A stretch of DNA of 64,000 bases from Cyclobacteriaceae bacterium. GTDB lineage: Bacteria; Bacteroidota; Bacteroidia; Cytophagales; Cyclobacteriaceae. Below, one piece after another: positions 44,001 to 51,984 of the stretch (its first letter is position 1; the number at the start of each line of letters is the position of its first letter). Below the pieces are notes generated by a model. The model did no database searches. It was not told where the DNA came from and was given only the letters and a program-made list of their open reading frames with translations. A program made the translations under genes and the position numbers. The DNA is taken from the NCBI GenBank assembly GCA_013141055.1, contig JABFRS010000001.1, positions 620,001 to 684,000 of the forward strand, given 5' to 3'.

Positions 44001-44644
44001 CTATAGTTCCATGTCAAAATCCCTATAATAAAAAATGCTAAGGCTATTAATAAAAATGATAATCCACTTTCATGAACATCAGGTTTTTCAGGAATAATTT
44101 TGAACAGCACCCGTCCATCAACGGAGACAGATTCCCCAACAAAAGAAAGTGGAGAGGTTATTGTCAGATCTCTTACCGGGAAAATACTTGAATTCCACTG
44201 GGAAGATAAGAAGTTATTGATAATGGGGTATCGATCAGCAAGTTCAAGAACACAATACAAAGTGGAGCGATCTGGAAGATTCCAGCGCTTTAAAAGAAAG
44301 TCACCACGTTGAGACTTAATAAAAACTATGCTGTCATTTCCTGAAAAGGAAGTAAGATCAGGAAGAAAGTCAGAACGATTCCATGAGATAATGTGAGTAC
44401 TGTCGGCATGAACAAAAAAATGGTCCACCTCATCCCATGAAGTAGAATTTACAGAAAGATTACTGATCAGCTTCTTTGCGTCGGCATTGATAGAAACTAA
44501 TTCAGCTTCGGCATTTTTCTGTATATGAATGAGAAGATCTCCATGAAAACTCTTAGCGTATTGAGAACGAATGAGCAGACCACCGGATATAAGCAGGACT
44601 GAAAGTAAAAGTAGTAATAGGGAGTTCCGCAGGCTCATAGGCAA
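41003..44644 (-). CDS. Large membrane sensor histidine kinase (NtrY-like)
   Basis: 1213 residues (start at 44644; the ATG two codons later is equally possible). A helix at 7-24 anchors a first periplasmic domain (about 25-190). A block of many helices (about 195-465), a second extracytoplasmic region, and further helices near 715-770 and 925-950 follow. HAMP-like sequence leads to the H-box WREMAKQVAHEIKNPLTPMKL, phospho-His near residue 1008. The ATP-binding lobe has N box SNIIINAIQS, G1 RDNGKGMS and G2 GSGLGLAM. The two-tier sensor with a polytopic core is unusual. No response regulator is nearby, so it is an orphan. The permease gene 121 bases downstream may be functionally linked. Confidence 0.88.
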   Translation of the reverse strand: MPMSLRNSLLLLLLSVLLISGGLLIRSQYAKSFHGDLLIHIQKNAEAELVSINADAKKLISNLSVNSTSWDEVDHFFVHADSTHIISWNRSDFLPDLTSFSGNDSIVFIKSQRGDFLLKRWNLPDRSTLYCVLELADRYPIINNFLSSQWNSSIFPVRDLTITSPLSFVGESVSVDGRVLFKIIPEKPDVHESGLSFLLIALAFFIIGILTWNYRRIIEKSYGYDVTLVFLFVILLGVRMGMIAINFPAMYLATDLFDPKKFASSSLNASMGDLFFNSLALLILVSYLFWNFKEFRTVQWMLQRSGIQRAILGTVCLLACFFALLFPYDFIESIYHNSTLALDLIQSLSFDKVVITAITSVLIGCISSFLIIHVLFALANHLFEKSNISFFIGLVVAAGIFVAQSYLLNRDLSVTLFLGLLFFSVLKISRINGGVFRISFQVFIYLIFSLSIFSYQNASAIRVFYKERQLQDQFRFGKDFLMERDVLGEYLLDDTRQKIQKDQFIQTRLNSPFLSKSAVVDKIRRVYLNNYFDRYEISITTKKTEQIAEELFEDSDSVVSPISFIPTDYPGISYAKATEGNTVKRYHVRIPIYYQRMVGIVQLDLSLKRVIPQNVYPELLIDNRFNQIYRNKDFSYAIFTKGELITSFGPFNYEKGFPLARIDDPLLYSAGVVDRNYSHIGIEDSDGSVAIVSASSYPSFYLITNFSFWFAVGLASLFIAQLIAGSFSYSRGEKFNYTSRIQLFIFFAFLLPVLAVSITTLTLIGKSNEEGIEKDFLERSGTISERIAGLIALDSLNDVNEVNLESWIEENAVSSKIDISVYTPAGKLIATSQPALFDNQLISPLLDRNAWKEIVLEKEIHAVTSEQIGKLKYSCAYSSVLSPETGKLLAIVGLPFFESATFLQRSQSLIISNILIVFVIVFVLFSLLSFWASSSLTFPIKFITKTLGQTTLTGQNKPIQWNSSDEIGTLVKEYNKMVQNLVESKDALALSEKENAWREMAKQVAHEIKNPLTPMKLTLQQMEQALKMGNIPLEKSQKSVDVLLKQVEILNEIATSFSTFASMPAPSPQAVDLNDTLQTAANLFADESSGRVVCHLGSDSCKVLVDLTSFSRALSNIIINAIQSRKEEQRQVEVSIGFEVNKNSVLITIRDNGKGMSKEVQERVFQPQFTTKQSGSGLGLAMTRQIIHQAGGKIWFESIMDQGTTFFIELPVV

Positions 44645-44668
44645 CCGTACGAATATACCAAAAACCCG

Positions 44669-45049
44669 CTACGGATTGAGGTCAGGATTGTAGTGAAGTC
44701 CTCCAAACCAGTAAAGCCACAGGACTCTGGAGATTCGAAAACATGGAGGAGTTGTAATAACTGCAACGAGTGCAATAAGAATCAGGTAAACAAATTCCGG
44801 TAGCTCCACGAGATAATAGATCGTGAGACCAAACGCAACAAGGATGACAACATTAAAAGCATATGTGATGTACATCGCCCCAAAATAGAAGCCGGGTTCT
44901 GGCTCAAGCAGCGCCCCACATTTTGGACAATGATTATTCATTTCAGCAAAATGTGAAATACGGGAAAAAGGGTATTTAAAAATATCTCCTTCTCTGCACT
45001 GAGGACACTTACCTGAGAGTAGTGCTGTCTTGTAACTGTTTTTGCTCAT
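44669..45049 (-). CDS. DUF983-family membrane protein with zinc-ribbon-like CxxC pairs
   Basis: 126 residues. Two CxxC pairs, CPQCREGD (about 15-22) and CPKCGALLEPEPGFYFGAMY (about 41-60), look like a metal-binding ribbon. Two membrane helices follow (about 62-82 and 86-106). Family DUF983; function unknown, but it is often found beside cytochrome oxidase genes in several phyla. The start overlaps the 3' end of the 84-residue gene by 41 bases in another frame, so expression is probably coupled. Confidence 0.85.
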   Translation of the reverse strand: MSKNSYKTALLSGKCPQCREGDIFKYPFSRISHFAEMNNHCPKCGALLEPEPGFYFGAMYITYAFNVVILVAFGLTIYYLVELPEFVYLILIALVAVITTPPCFRISRVLWLYWFGGLHYNPDLNP

Positions 45050-45263
45050 TCTTTTTGCTCGTCCTGTACCAAAGATAACCTATAACAGCAATTGCCACAT
45101 ATGGTGCAAAGAACAGGTACATAATACCAGTATTAATGCCTGCTGCGATGCCAATATTTCCGTTGCTAAGATTATTTTCCAGGGTTGCACGACACATCGC
45201 GCACTGCGCATCCGCCTGTATGGCAATAACGATCAGAAAGAATACAGAAATGAGTTTCTTCAT
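45009..45263 (-). CDS. Small secreted or membrane protein with CAMC motif
   Basis: 84 residues. A signal peptide (KKLISVFFLIVIAIQADA) is followed directly by QCAMCRATLENNLSN, then a membrane helix (about 46-66) and a polar tail. The CxxC placed at the mature N-terminus could bind a metal or heme or act in thiol exchange. I recall such genes beside DUF983 and cytochrome oxidase genes in Bacteroidota; no function is established to my knowledge. It overlaps DUF983 and is 8 bases behind the DUF420 gene. Confidence 0.78.
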   Translation of the reverse strand: MKKLISVFFLIVIAIQADAQCAMCRATLENNLSNGNIGIAAGINTGIMYLFFAPYVAIAVIGYLWYRTSKKNEQKQLQDSTTLR

Positions 45264-45271
45264 AATGCTCG

Positions 45272-45796
45272 CTACTTATAATATGGACTGATCATCAAAT
45301 AAACTATTACTCCAGTCACAGCAACATACAGCCAGATTGGAAATGTAAATTTAGCCAATCGGCGATGACGCTCAAAATTGCCACTGAGAGCTCTGGAAAA
45401 GGTGAATAAGACAAAAGGAATTACCACCACCGAAAGTGCAATGTGGGAGATCAAAATGAAGAAATAGATTCCTCGTATAACACCATCTCCACCATAAGGA
45501 GTCGGTTCGCTCGTGAGGTGATAAAGGATGTACATCACCAAAAACGCTGAAGAGAGACCTATGCAGGTTTTATTTAATAACTCGTGAAGCTCTCTCTTTC
45601 CATTTTTGATCGCCCAGAAGGAAACCATTAGCAAAACAGCAGTCAGGCCATTAAGCGTTGCATATATTGGAGGCAGAAAGGTGAAATCATAGCCCGGTAA
45701 AGGTGGAATTCTGAAGAGGACTGCTACGGCAACGGGTATAATGATCGAAAGGGCAATGATCAGTTTCTTGTACGGCTCAGGTCTTACTTCTTCCAT
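45272..45796 (-). CDS. DUF420-family membrane protein (possible cytochrome oxidase assembly factor)
   Basis: 174 residues, five predicted membrane helices. Conserved His residues lie in ELHELLNKTCIGLS, YILYHL, ILISHIALSV and ERHRRLAKFTFPIWLYVAVTGVIVYLMI, as in DUF420/YozB. In Firmicutes a member (CtaM) is reported to be needed for an aa3-type oxidase, which agrees with the position here beside the oxidase genes; extension to this organism is inference. The start is one base after the stop of the SCO-like gene, implying coupled translation. Confidence 0.85.
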   Translation of the reverse strand: MEEVRPEPYKKLIIALSIIIPVAVAVLFRIPPLPGYDFTFLPPIYATLNGLTAVLLMVSFWAIKNGKRELHELLNKTCIGLSSAFLVMYILYHLTSEPTPYGGDGVIRGIYFFILISHIALSVVVIPFVLFTFSRALSGNFERHRRLAKFTFPIWLYVAVTGVIVYLMISPYYK

Positions 45797-45797
45797 C

Positions 45798-46286
45798 TTA
45801 ATATTTCTTCAATAAGATTTTCAACTCTACTCTCAGGCGATCCATTTCATCCCTATCGCTAAGATCATAATAGCCTCTGATGATCCCTTCTTTGCTGACA
45901 AGCACTGATTGGAATGGATCGTTCAATAAAAAAATACACTCCCGCAAAATTCCAGACGATTGCCCTGTGATTTCAATTGCATTTATCACATTAATAGCAT
46001 TATCTCCCAGCTCGTCCTTTAATGCAGTCTTAATTTTCGCAACATCAAGCTTCCCATCCGTAAAAATAATGGCATTCAACTCCTGATCACTATTTAGTAA
46101 TGAACGCACGGAATCAGGAATAATGTATGGAGAAGGATACGATATATTACAATCAGACGGAGGATCGATTACTCCCTTGTCATGATAAACCGGCACAACA
46201 AATTCATTCTTTCCCGCATACTTAAGGAAAACAAAAATCAACCCCGGGAGCAGTAATGCGAGAAACAGGTAAAGTATCTTTTTCAA
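45798..46286 (-). CDS. Degenerate SCO-like membrane-anchored protein
   Basis: 162 residues with an N-terminal membrane anchor (KKILYLFLALLLPGLIFVFLKY). The stretch GKNEFVVPVYHDKGV resembles the linker of Bacteroidota SCO1/SenC proteins, which deliver copper to CuA. The CxxxC copper site is absent: the Cys residues seen are Cys48 (SDCNISY) and Cys117 (RECIFLL). The thioredoxin core is also shortened. ILRECIFLLNDPFQSVLVSKEGIIRGYYDLSDRDEMDRLRVEL resembles the SCO C-terminus. I infer a degenerate SCO relative with a structural or altered redox role. It follows the coxD terminator and opens the accessory sub-operon. Confidence 0.55.
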   Translation of the reverse strand: MKKILYLFLALLLPGLIFVFLKYAGKNEFVVPVYHDKGVIDPPSDCNISYPSPYIIPDSVRSLLNSDQELNAIIFTDGKLDVAKIKTALKDELGDNAINVINAIEITGQSSGILRECIFLLNDPFQSVLVSKEGIIRGYYDLSDRDEMDRLRVELKILLKKY

Positions 46287-46300
46287 TTTGCTTATGTGAT

Positions 46301-46338
46301 AAAAAGAAAGGCTAAAGTTTATTCAACCTTAGCCTTTT
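46301..46338 (-). terminator. Terminator-like hairpin after coxD
   Basis: Read leftwards, AAAGGCTAA (46337-46329) pairs with TTAGCCTTT (46315-46307) around a 13-base loop and is followed by CTTTTT (46306-46301). It separates the main act-cox genes from the accessory genes, which would be expressed at a lower level or from their own promoter. Confidence 0.75.
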
Positions 46339-46357
46339 GTAAGGGGGTGAAGTTTCT

Positions 46358-46678
46358 CTAATAGCTTATGATCTTGGTGCCTTCATAAACAAAAGCAACC
46401 AACATCCATCCAATGAATATCATTGGAAGCAATACTGCCCAGAAAAGAACCTTTACTTCGTGACGAAGGTGCATAAATTCACCAACGATATATCCAGCTT
46501 TAACGATCGTAAGAATTACAAATATGAAAGTCTTAGCAACACCGTGCGGCACTGTAAAGGCAATAGCAAATTCAACGAGTGTTATGAGCAACAGGATTCC
46601 AGCTACCTTCCACAACTTCTTGATCTTTTCAGTATCAGGAGGAAGCACTACAATCTGAGGTTCTTTATGATGTGACAT
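46358..46678 (-). CDS. Cytochrome c oxidase subunit IV-family protein
   Basis: 106 residues with three membrane helices (about 22-43, 49-68 and 77-98). KLWKVAGILLLITLVEFAIAF, then FVILTIVKAGYIVGEFMHLRHEVKVLFWAVLLPMIFIGWMLVAF matches the prokaryotic subunit IV (CtaF/CoxD-like) family. It is an accessory subunit that stabilises subunits I and III. Last gene before the terminator hairpin; 20 bases after the subunit III gene. Confidence 0.88.
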   Translation of the reverse strand: MSHHKEPQIVVLPPDTEKIKKLWKVAGILLLITLVEFAIAFTVPHGVAKTFIFVILTIVKAGYIVGEFMHLRHEVKVLFWAVLLPMIFIGWMLVAFVYEGTKIISY

Positions 46679-46698
46679 AGGTCTTTTTAATTATTCGT

Positions 46699-47472
46699 TT
46701 AAACCAGGTAGAAGAACGTGAATACAAATACCCAAACCAGATCCACAAAGTGCCAGTATAGACCAACCTTCTCTACCATTTCATAATGGCCACGACGTGC
46801 ATAAACACCTGTTACAGTATTGTAGAAAATAAGGAAGTTGAATAGTACTCCAGTGAAAACGTGGAAGCCGTGGAAGCCTGTAATGAAGAAAAAGAAGTCA
46901 GCAAAAGCAGGTGGACCATATTGATTTTCAACGAGACCAGCTCCAAAGGTTGGTTTTAAGTCATTAACGAATTTCCCATCTACAACATGAGACAGGACGG
47001 ATCCTGAATCAGTTCCAACAATAAAGTGAGTCCACTCCCATGCCTGACAACCTAAGAAAGTCATACCACCAAGGATGGTCCACAACATCCATTTCTCAAC
47101 CGCTTTTTGATCCATACGATGGCCGGCTTCAACAGCCAACACCATTGTAACAGAGCTCATGATGAGAACAAAAGTCATGATACCAACAAATACCAGTGGA
47201 AGGGAATATCCATGAAGGAATGGAACTGCCTCAAATACCTTTTCAGGGATTGGCCACCAGTTCTGAGAAAAAACAAAATTCTCTACTTCACCGGAATAGG
47301 CAGGATTGGAAGATCTTACCAAACCGTAGGTAATCAAAAGGCCGGAGAAAGTGAATGCATCCGACATCAGGAAGAACCACATCATGAGCTTTCCGTAGCT
47401 CACTCCCATTGGGGAAGTACCGCCATCCCATACGCTTTTACCATGGGAAACTGCGGCTGTTGTTTGTGACAT
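46699..47472 (-). CDS. Cytochrome c oxidase subunit III (first of two)
   Basis: 257 residues with six to seven membrane helices. SYGKLMMWFFLMSDAFTFSGLLITYGLVRS, TFLGCQAWEWTHF, FFFFITGFHGFHVFTGVLFNF and the C-terminal VEKVGLYWHFVDLVWVFVFTFFYLV are the classic subunit III elements, including Glu and His residues of the third and last helices. It supports proton uptake and stability of the oxidase. A second, shorter subunit III-family gene lies 70 bases upstream in the same direction. Confidence 0.92.
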   Translation of the reverse strand: MSQTTAAVSHGKSVWDGGTSPMGVSYGKLMMWFFLMSDAFTFSGLLITYGLVRSSNPAYSGEVENFVFSQNWWPIPEKVFEAVPFLHGYSLPLVFVGIMTFVLIMSSVTMVLAVEAGHRMDQKAVEKWMLWTILGGMTFLGCQAWEWTHFIVGTDSGSVLSHVVDGKFVNDLKPTFGAGLVENQYGPPAFADFFFFITGFHGFHVFTGVLFNFLIFYNTVTGVYARRGHYEMVEKVGLYWHFVDLVWVFVFTFFYLV

Positions 47473-47542
47473 AGAGGAGAATTTACAGGTTTCTAATCAG
47501 GGGCTAATCTACTACCGAATCGATAAATTAACAATGTACTTA

Positions 47543-48136
47543 CTAGCGAAAAAACAATAAAAATAGCAATAAGTAGACCCACAGGATGCCCAGAAAATGC
47601 CAATAAGTGGTACACATTTCCATCTGAGCCATATTCTTGGAATTGATCCTCAGTTTGTAAGCTGAATTCAAAACTACAACAAGAAAAATGATGGCACTGA
47701 TGATGTGAGCACCATGCACGCCTGTCAAAACATAAACAAATCCACCAGAAGGATTTCCAACAAAATGAGCACTTATATCTACCAGCTGTCCCCATGCCAC
47801 TACCTGTCCAATCAGGAATGCAATTCCAAGAACTGCTGTCACAGTCACCATCATTTTTAACAGGCTGGTGTTGTTTTTCTTAGCAGCAAAATATGCCATC
47901 TGCATCGTGACGCTACTTACTATTATAATTACCGTTGTGTAATAGAACATTGGAGGAAGATCAAAATACCTCCAGTTTCCATCTGCCTGCCGAACGATAT
48001 ACGCCGATGTCAGACCTGCAAAAAGCATCATGACGGTTACCATGAACAGCCACATTGCAAATTTTTTCGGATGCATAGAAAGAGTCTTCTGAGGCTCCTC
48101 CACTATCTTCATCTCACTCCTGATCGCCTTTCCCAT
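47543..48136 (-). CDS. Cytochrome c oxidase subunit III-family protein (second, short form)
   Basis: 197 residues with five membrane helices. MHPKKFAMWLFMVTVMMLFAGLTSAYIVRQADGNW, GGFVYVLTGVHGAHIISAIIFLVVVL and CTTYWHFLGILWVYLLLFLLFF mark the subunit III fold without the first two helices. Two subunit III-type genes in tandem are usual in Bacteroidota act-cox clusters; how the pair is used in the complex is unclear to me. The gene lies 14 bases after ctaB. Confidence 0.9.
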   Translation of the reverse strand: MGKAIRSEMKIVEEPQKTLSMHPKKFAMWLFMVTVMMLFAGLTSAYIVRQADGNWRYFDLPPMFYYTTVIIIVSSVTMQMAYFAAKKNNTSLLKMMVTVTAVLGIAFLIGQVVAWGQLVDISAHFVGNPSGGFVYVLTGVHGAHIISAIIFLVVVLNSAYKLRINSKNMAQMEMCTTYWHFLGILWVYLLLFLLFFR

Positions 48137-48150
48137 TTTCTTATAACTCT

Positions 48151-49047
48151 TTAAACTTTATCCAATAAATATGCGATCTGTACAATCGGCAGGTACAGAA
48201 ATGAACCAAACATGATTCTCAATGCTGACTTTCTGCTACCCGTTCTTAACAATGAGAAGGTAGCCGCAAAAAATGCTACACCGCACACTGTGGCAACAAT
48301 AGCTGAATCCAAACCTGTGATCCCAAACTTCGCTGGCAACAGGCCCAGTGGTATAAGAAACATGGTATAGATCATTATCTGAATAGCCGTGTTCAAATCT
48401 TTTCCACCACCGGATGGAAGTAACTTAAAGCCTGCCTTTTTATAATCTTCATCCGCTACCCAGGCAATTGCCCAGAAGTGTGGAAACTGCCAGATGAATT
48501 GAATTCCAAAAATAATCATTGCTTCATGCGTAATCTCTCCTGTGGCTGCAACCCATCCTAACAGTGGCGGCAATGCTCCGGGAAATGCTCCAACAAATAC
48601 AGCGATCGGCCCGACACGCTTGAGTGGTGTATAAACAAAACAGTATAGGAGAAGCGAAATGAATGATAATCCTACCGTCAGAGGATTGGTAAATTTCCAA
48701 AGAAGGAAGAGACTGATCAACGCACAGATTGAAGCAAAAATCAATGCCTCATATACCGTTAATTTTTGAGTCGGCAGTGGACGCATTTTTGTGCGGTCCA
48801 TCAGTTTGTCATAATCTTTTTCAATAACCTGATTGATCGCACCCGATGCCCCTGAAAGAAAAAATCCCGCTATTGACAAGACCGTAAGAACAAACCAGTC
48901 AACCGATCCGCGTGTTGCCAATCCATAACCAAAGGCACAGGAAAAGGCAATCAGAAACGATAATCTTGGCTTCAGCAACTGCCAGTACGCCTTCGATTTG
49001 ATGGCCACTGTTAGGGAGGGAATACTATGCTCTTGCGTTGTAATCAT
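48151..49047 (-). CDS. ctaB: CtaB/CyoE, heme o synthase (protoheme farnesyltransferase)
   Basis: 298 residues, UbiA-type prenyltransferase with about eight to nine helices. The Asp-rich motif NQVIEKDYDKLMDRTKMRPLP (about 88-108) is the signature, and YTPLKRVGPIAVFVGAFPGALPPLLGWVAATG is the second conserved block. It farnesylates heme b to heme o for the oxidase; the farnesyl donor comes from the isoprenoid pathway that includes IspG. It starts 1 base after the ctaA stop, giving coupled translation. Confidence 0.94.
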   Translation of the reverse strand: MITTQEHSIPSLTVAIKSKAYWQLLKPRLSFLIAFSCAFGYGLATRGSVDWFVLTVLSIAGFFLSGASGAINQVIEKDYDKLMDRTKMRPLPTQKLTVYEALIFASICALISLFLLWKFTNPLTVGLSFISLLLYCFVYTPLKRVGPIAVFVGAFPGALPPLLGWVAATGEITHEAMIIFGIQFIWQFPHFWAIAWVADEDYKKAGFKLLPSGGGKDLNTAIQIMIYTMFLIPLGLLPAKFGITGLDSAIVATVCGVAFFAATFSLLRTGSRKSALRIMFGSFLYLPIVQIAYLLDKV

Positions 49048-49048
49048 T

Positions 49049-50074
49049 TCAATTCTTTGATACTTCTAAACCCTTCATATTCAACTGCAAATACATCTGA
49101 AAAAGCCATCCAAAGGTCACAACAGCCAGCAACAAATGAACTGGCTGCAGATATCCTGGAACAGCAAAATAGGCCATTGCAATGCCCGTCATTACAGAGC
49201 ACAAAACTAACAGGAAAGGAACAAGGGTTAAAGACTTTTCAATGGTTGTTTTGCGAAGTTTTAGCCATAAAATCACAGGCACCAGTGCTACCAACCATGA
49301 AAAGGACCGGTGGATAAGGAAATCAATTCCTGCATTGTCAATCCATTCTTCGCGGGGCAATGTGCCCGACAAACGATCAAGGGCTTCTCTCACCTGCGTA
49401 CCTAAAAATATCTGAATGAGGAGTACCATCATCCCTGCGATCACCCAGCCATTCACTCCTGTCAATTCCAGAGGTTTGTTATCCCCGGAACGCACCATCA
49501 ACCACACCAGAACAGCCACCATGACAATTGCCAAAAACATATGCACCGTGATCGTCCATTGAGTGAGATTGGTGGAGACCACAATGGATCCAAACCACCC
49601 CTGGATAAGAACAAGAATCAGGATCATCAGGGAACCTTGGAACAACTGAGGGTATTCTTTTTTGATCTTCCAGGAGGCGATGAACAGTCCAATGATCATA
49701 AATCCTATCAGCACTCCTGTGACGCGATTCATATACTCAACCCATGTCTTGGTAGCATTGAAATCCGCTTCCGCCAGAATGGATTTATCCTCCTTTAATT
49801 TCCTTGCAGTCTCCTCAAGTCCAATCAATGAAAGGTAGCGGGCAAACTTAATGTTCTTCTTTTCGCGATAAGCAGCGTATTGCTCTTTATAATTTTCAGG
49901 AAGTTGTGAAACGGAAGTTGGAGGCACCCATTGCCCAAAACACCGGGGCCAATCGGGGCAACCCATTCCTGAGCCTGTGCTTCTTACTACACCACCCACC
50001 AGGATTAAAATATAAACAGCGACCAGGGTTGATAAGCTGAGCTTATAAAAACGCCTGATCGCTGTTGAGTTCAA
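49049..50074 (-). CDS. ctaA: CtaA/COX15, heme A synthase
   Basis: 341 residues with eight helices. GGVVRSTGSGMGCPDWPRCFGQWVPP (about 26-51) is the N-terminal COX15 signature with its Cys pair. The heme ligand and catalytic segments WVEYMNRVTGVLIG, WTITVHMFLA, LIHRSFSWLVA and PVHLLLA each carry one conserved residue, His in the last three. It oxidises heme o to heme a. Position between coxA and ctaB gives a complete heme A supply in the same operon. 11 bases separate it from coxA. Confidence 0.94.
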   Translation of the reverse strand: MNSTAIRRFYKLSLSTLVAVYILILVGGVVRSTGSGMGCPDWPRCFGQWVPPTSVSQLPENYKEQYAAYREKKNIKFARYLSLIGLEETARKLKEDKSILAEADFNATKTWVEYMNRVTGVLIGFMIIGLFIASWKIKKEYPQLFQGSLMILILVLIQGWFGSIVVSTNLTQWTITVHMFLAIVMVAVLVWLMVRSGDNKPLELTGVNGWVIAGMMVLLIQIFLGTQVREALDRLSGTLPREEWIDNAGIDFLIHRSFSWLVALVPVILWLKLRKTTIEKSLTLVPFLLVLCSVMTGIAMAYFAVPGYLQPVHLLLAVVTFGWLFQMYLQLNMKGLEVSKN

Positions 50075-50085
50075 TTATTTTCTTT

Positions 50086-51969
50086 TCAGTGCTTACCTGA
50101 ATCAGGTGTAATAGCACCGTTGTTTCCCATTTCTAATTTGATGAGATCATTCTCATGCGGCAAATTGGATTCTGGAGTTTCTGAATAAGGTATTGTCTGT
50201 GGAATAAAATCATCCTTAGCACCTGGCTTGCTGTAGTCATATGGCCAGCGATATACTGTTGGAATCTCTCCTGTCCAGTTACCATGACCAGGAACGCGTG
50301 GCGTAGTCCATTCAATTGTGTTAGAATCCCATGGATTAGCAGGCGCAAGTTTTCCGCGGAAGATGCTATAGAAGAAGTTGAACAAAAAGATGAATTGAGC
50401 AGACAATGTTATAATCGCTGCAATGCTCACCAGCATATTCAAATCAGCAAAAGAATTGAATGTTTCAAAGTTAGTCCATGAATAATATCTGCGTGGGAAA
50501 CCCGCGATACCGATGTAGTGCATTGGGAAGAACACCATGTACACACCAACAAAAGTCAACCAGAAGTGTATTGATCCCAGACGTTCATCCATCATGCGGC
50601 CAAACATTTTAGGGAACCAGTGATAGATACCTGCAATCATTCCAAAGAACGATGCGCTACCCATTACAAGGTGAAAGTGAGCTACCACGAAATAGGTATC
50701 GTGTAATTGTATATCAACAGCTGAGTTACCCAGGAAGAGGCCTGTAATACCACCCGTTAAGAAGAAGGAAACTAATCCGATGGAGAACAACATGCCAGCG
50801 GTAAACTTGATGTTACCCTTCCAAAGGGTTGTAACATAGTTAAAGATCTTCACCGCTGACGGCACGGCAATGATCAATGTCAGCAATGTAAAGATTGAAC
50901 CAAGAAATGGATTCATTCCTGTCACAAACATATGGTGAGCCCACACGACGAATGAAAGGATTGTAATAAAGAGCATGGATCCAACCATCGCTTTGTAACC
51001 GAAGATCGGCTTGCGTGAATTGGTAGCAATAATTTCGGAAGTGATACCGAGTGCAGGAAGCAACACGATATAAACTTCAGGGTGACCCAGGAACCAGAAC
51101 AAATGCTGAAACAGGATTGGGCTACCTCCTACGTGAGGAAGTGCTTCACCTCCAATGTAAATATCAGATAAGTAGAAGCTCGTTCCGAAACTTCTGTCAA
51201 AAATCAAAAGTAAAGCTGCTCCAAATAATACAGGGAAAGAAAGCAAACCAATAACAGCAGTAAAGAAGAACGCCCAGATCGTCAATGGCAAACGGGTAAA
51301 GGACATACCCTGTGTGCGCATGTTGATGATTGTTGTGATATAGTTAATACCTCCAAGGAGTGTGCTGACGATGAACAAAGCCATCGCAACCAACCATAGT
51401 GTCATACCAAGACCTGATCCCTGTACAGCCTGAGGCAATGCACTTAAGGGAGGATACACTGTCCAGCCACCACCAGCAGGACCGGTAGAGATGAACAAAG
51501 AGGTGAACATAACAGCACTTGAAAGGAAGAAGAACCAGTAAGAGAGCATGTTCATAAACCCGGAAGCCATGTCTCTTGCTCCTACCTGAAGTGGAATAAG
51601 GAAATTACTGAAGGTTCCGCTTAAGCCTGCTGTCAATACAAAGAATACCATGATGGTACCATGCATAGTGACGAGGGCGAGATAGAATTCAGGATCAAGT
51701 TTACCCTGTTCTGTAATCCATCCGCCAAGCAATGGACGAAGCCATTCCAGTTGAGCATCAGGGAAACCAAGTTGAAGACGGAAGATCACTGAAAGAACAC
51801 CACCGATCAGCGCCCAGGCCATACCTGTTATCAGGAACTGCTTGGCAATTACTTTATGGTCTTCAGAAAAAATGTAATTCGTCCAGAAATTACCATGATG
51901 GTGCTCATGTCCATGATCATCATCGTGATGGTGAACTTCTGAATTGACGTGTATATCTACAGTTGCCAT
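50086..51969 (-). CDS. coxA: Cytochrome c oxidase subunit I (heme a-a3/CuB)
   Basis: 627 residues. FLGHPEVYIVLLPALG contains the His-Tyr pair and Glu of the D channel, so this is an A-family oxidase. WAHHMFVTGM holds the two CuB histidines, and HDTYFVVAHFHLVMG holds the heme a3 and heme a ligands. YIGIAGFPRRYYSW is the Arg pair at the heme propionates. The first 28 residues are rich in His, Asp and Glu (HHHDDDHGHEHHH), an unusual cytoplasmic tail that may bind metal. The C-terminal extension (about 575-627) is polar. It is preceded by coxB, 15 bases away. Confidence 0.97.
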   Translation of the reverse strand: MATVDIHVNSEVHHHDDDHGHEHHHGNFWTNYIFSEDHKVIAKQFLITGMAWALIGGVLSVIFRLQLGFPDAQLEWLRPLLGGWITEQGKLDPEFYLALVTMHGTIMVFFVLTAGLSGTFSNFLIPLQVGARDMASGFMNMLSYWFFFLSSAVMFTSLFISTGPAGGGWTVYPPLSALPQAVQGSGLGMTLWLVAMALFIVSTLLGGINYITTIINMRTQGMSFTRLPLTIWAFFFTAVIGLLSFPVLFGAALLLIFDRSFGTSFYLSDIYIGGEALPHVGGSPILFQHLFWFLGHPEVYIVLLPALGITSEIIATNSRKPIFGYKAMVGSMLFITILSFVVWAHHMFVTGMNPFLGSIFTLLTLIIAVPSAVKIFNYVTTLWKGNIKFTAGMLFSIGLVSFFLTGGITGLFLGNSAVDIQLHDTYFVVAHFHLVMGSASFFGMIAGIYHWFPKMFGRMMDERLGSIHFWLTFVGVYMVFFPMHYIGIAGFPRRYYSWTNFETFNSFADLNMLVSIAAIITLSAQFIFLFNFFYSIFRGKLAPANPWDSNTIEWTTPRVPGHGNWTGEIPTVYRWPYDYSKPGAKDDFIPQTIPYSETPESNLPHENDLIKLEMGNNGAITPDSGKH

Positions 51970-51984
51970 TGTATTATTTGTCTT

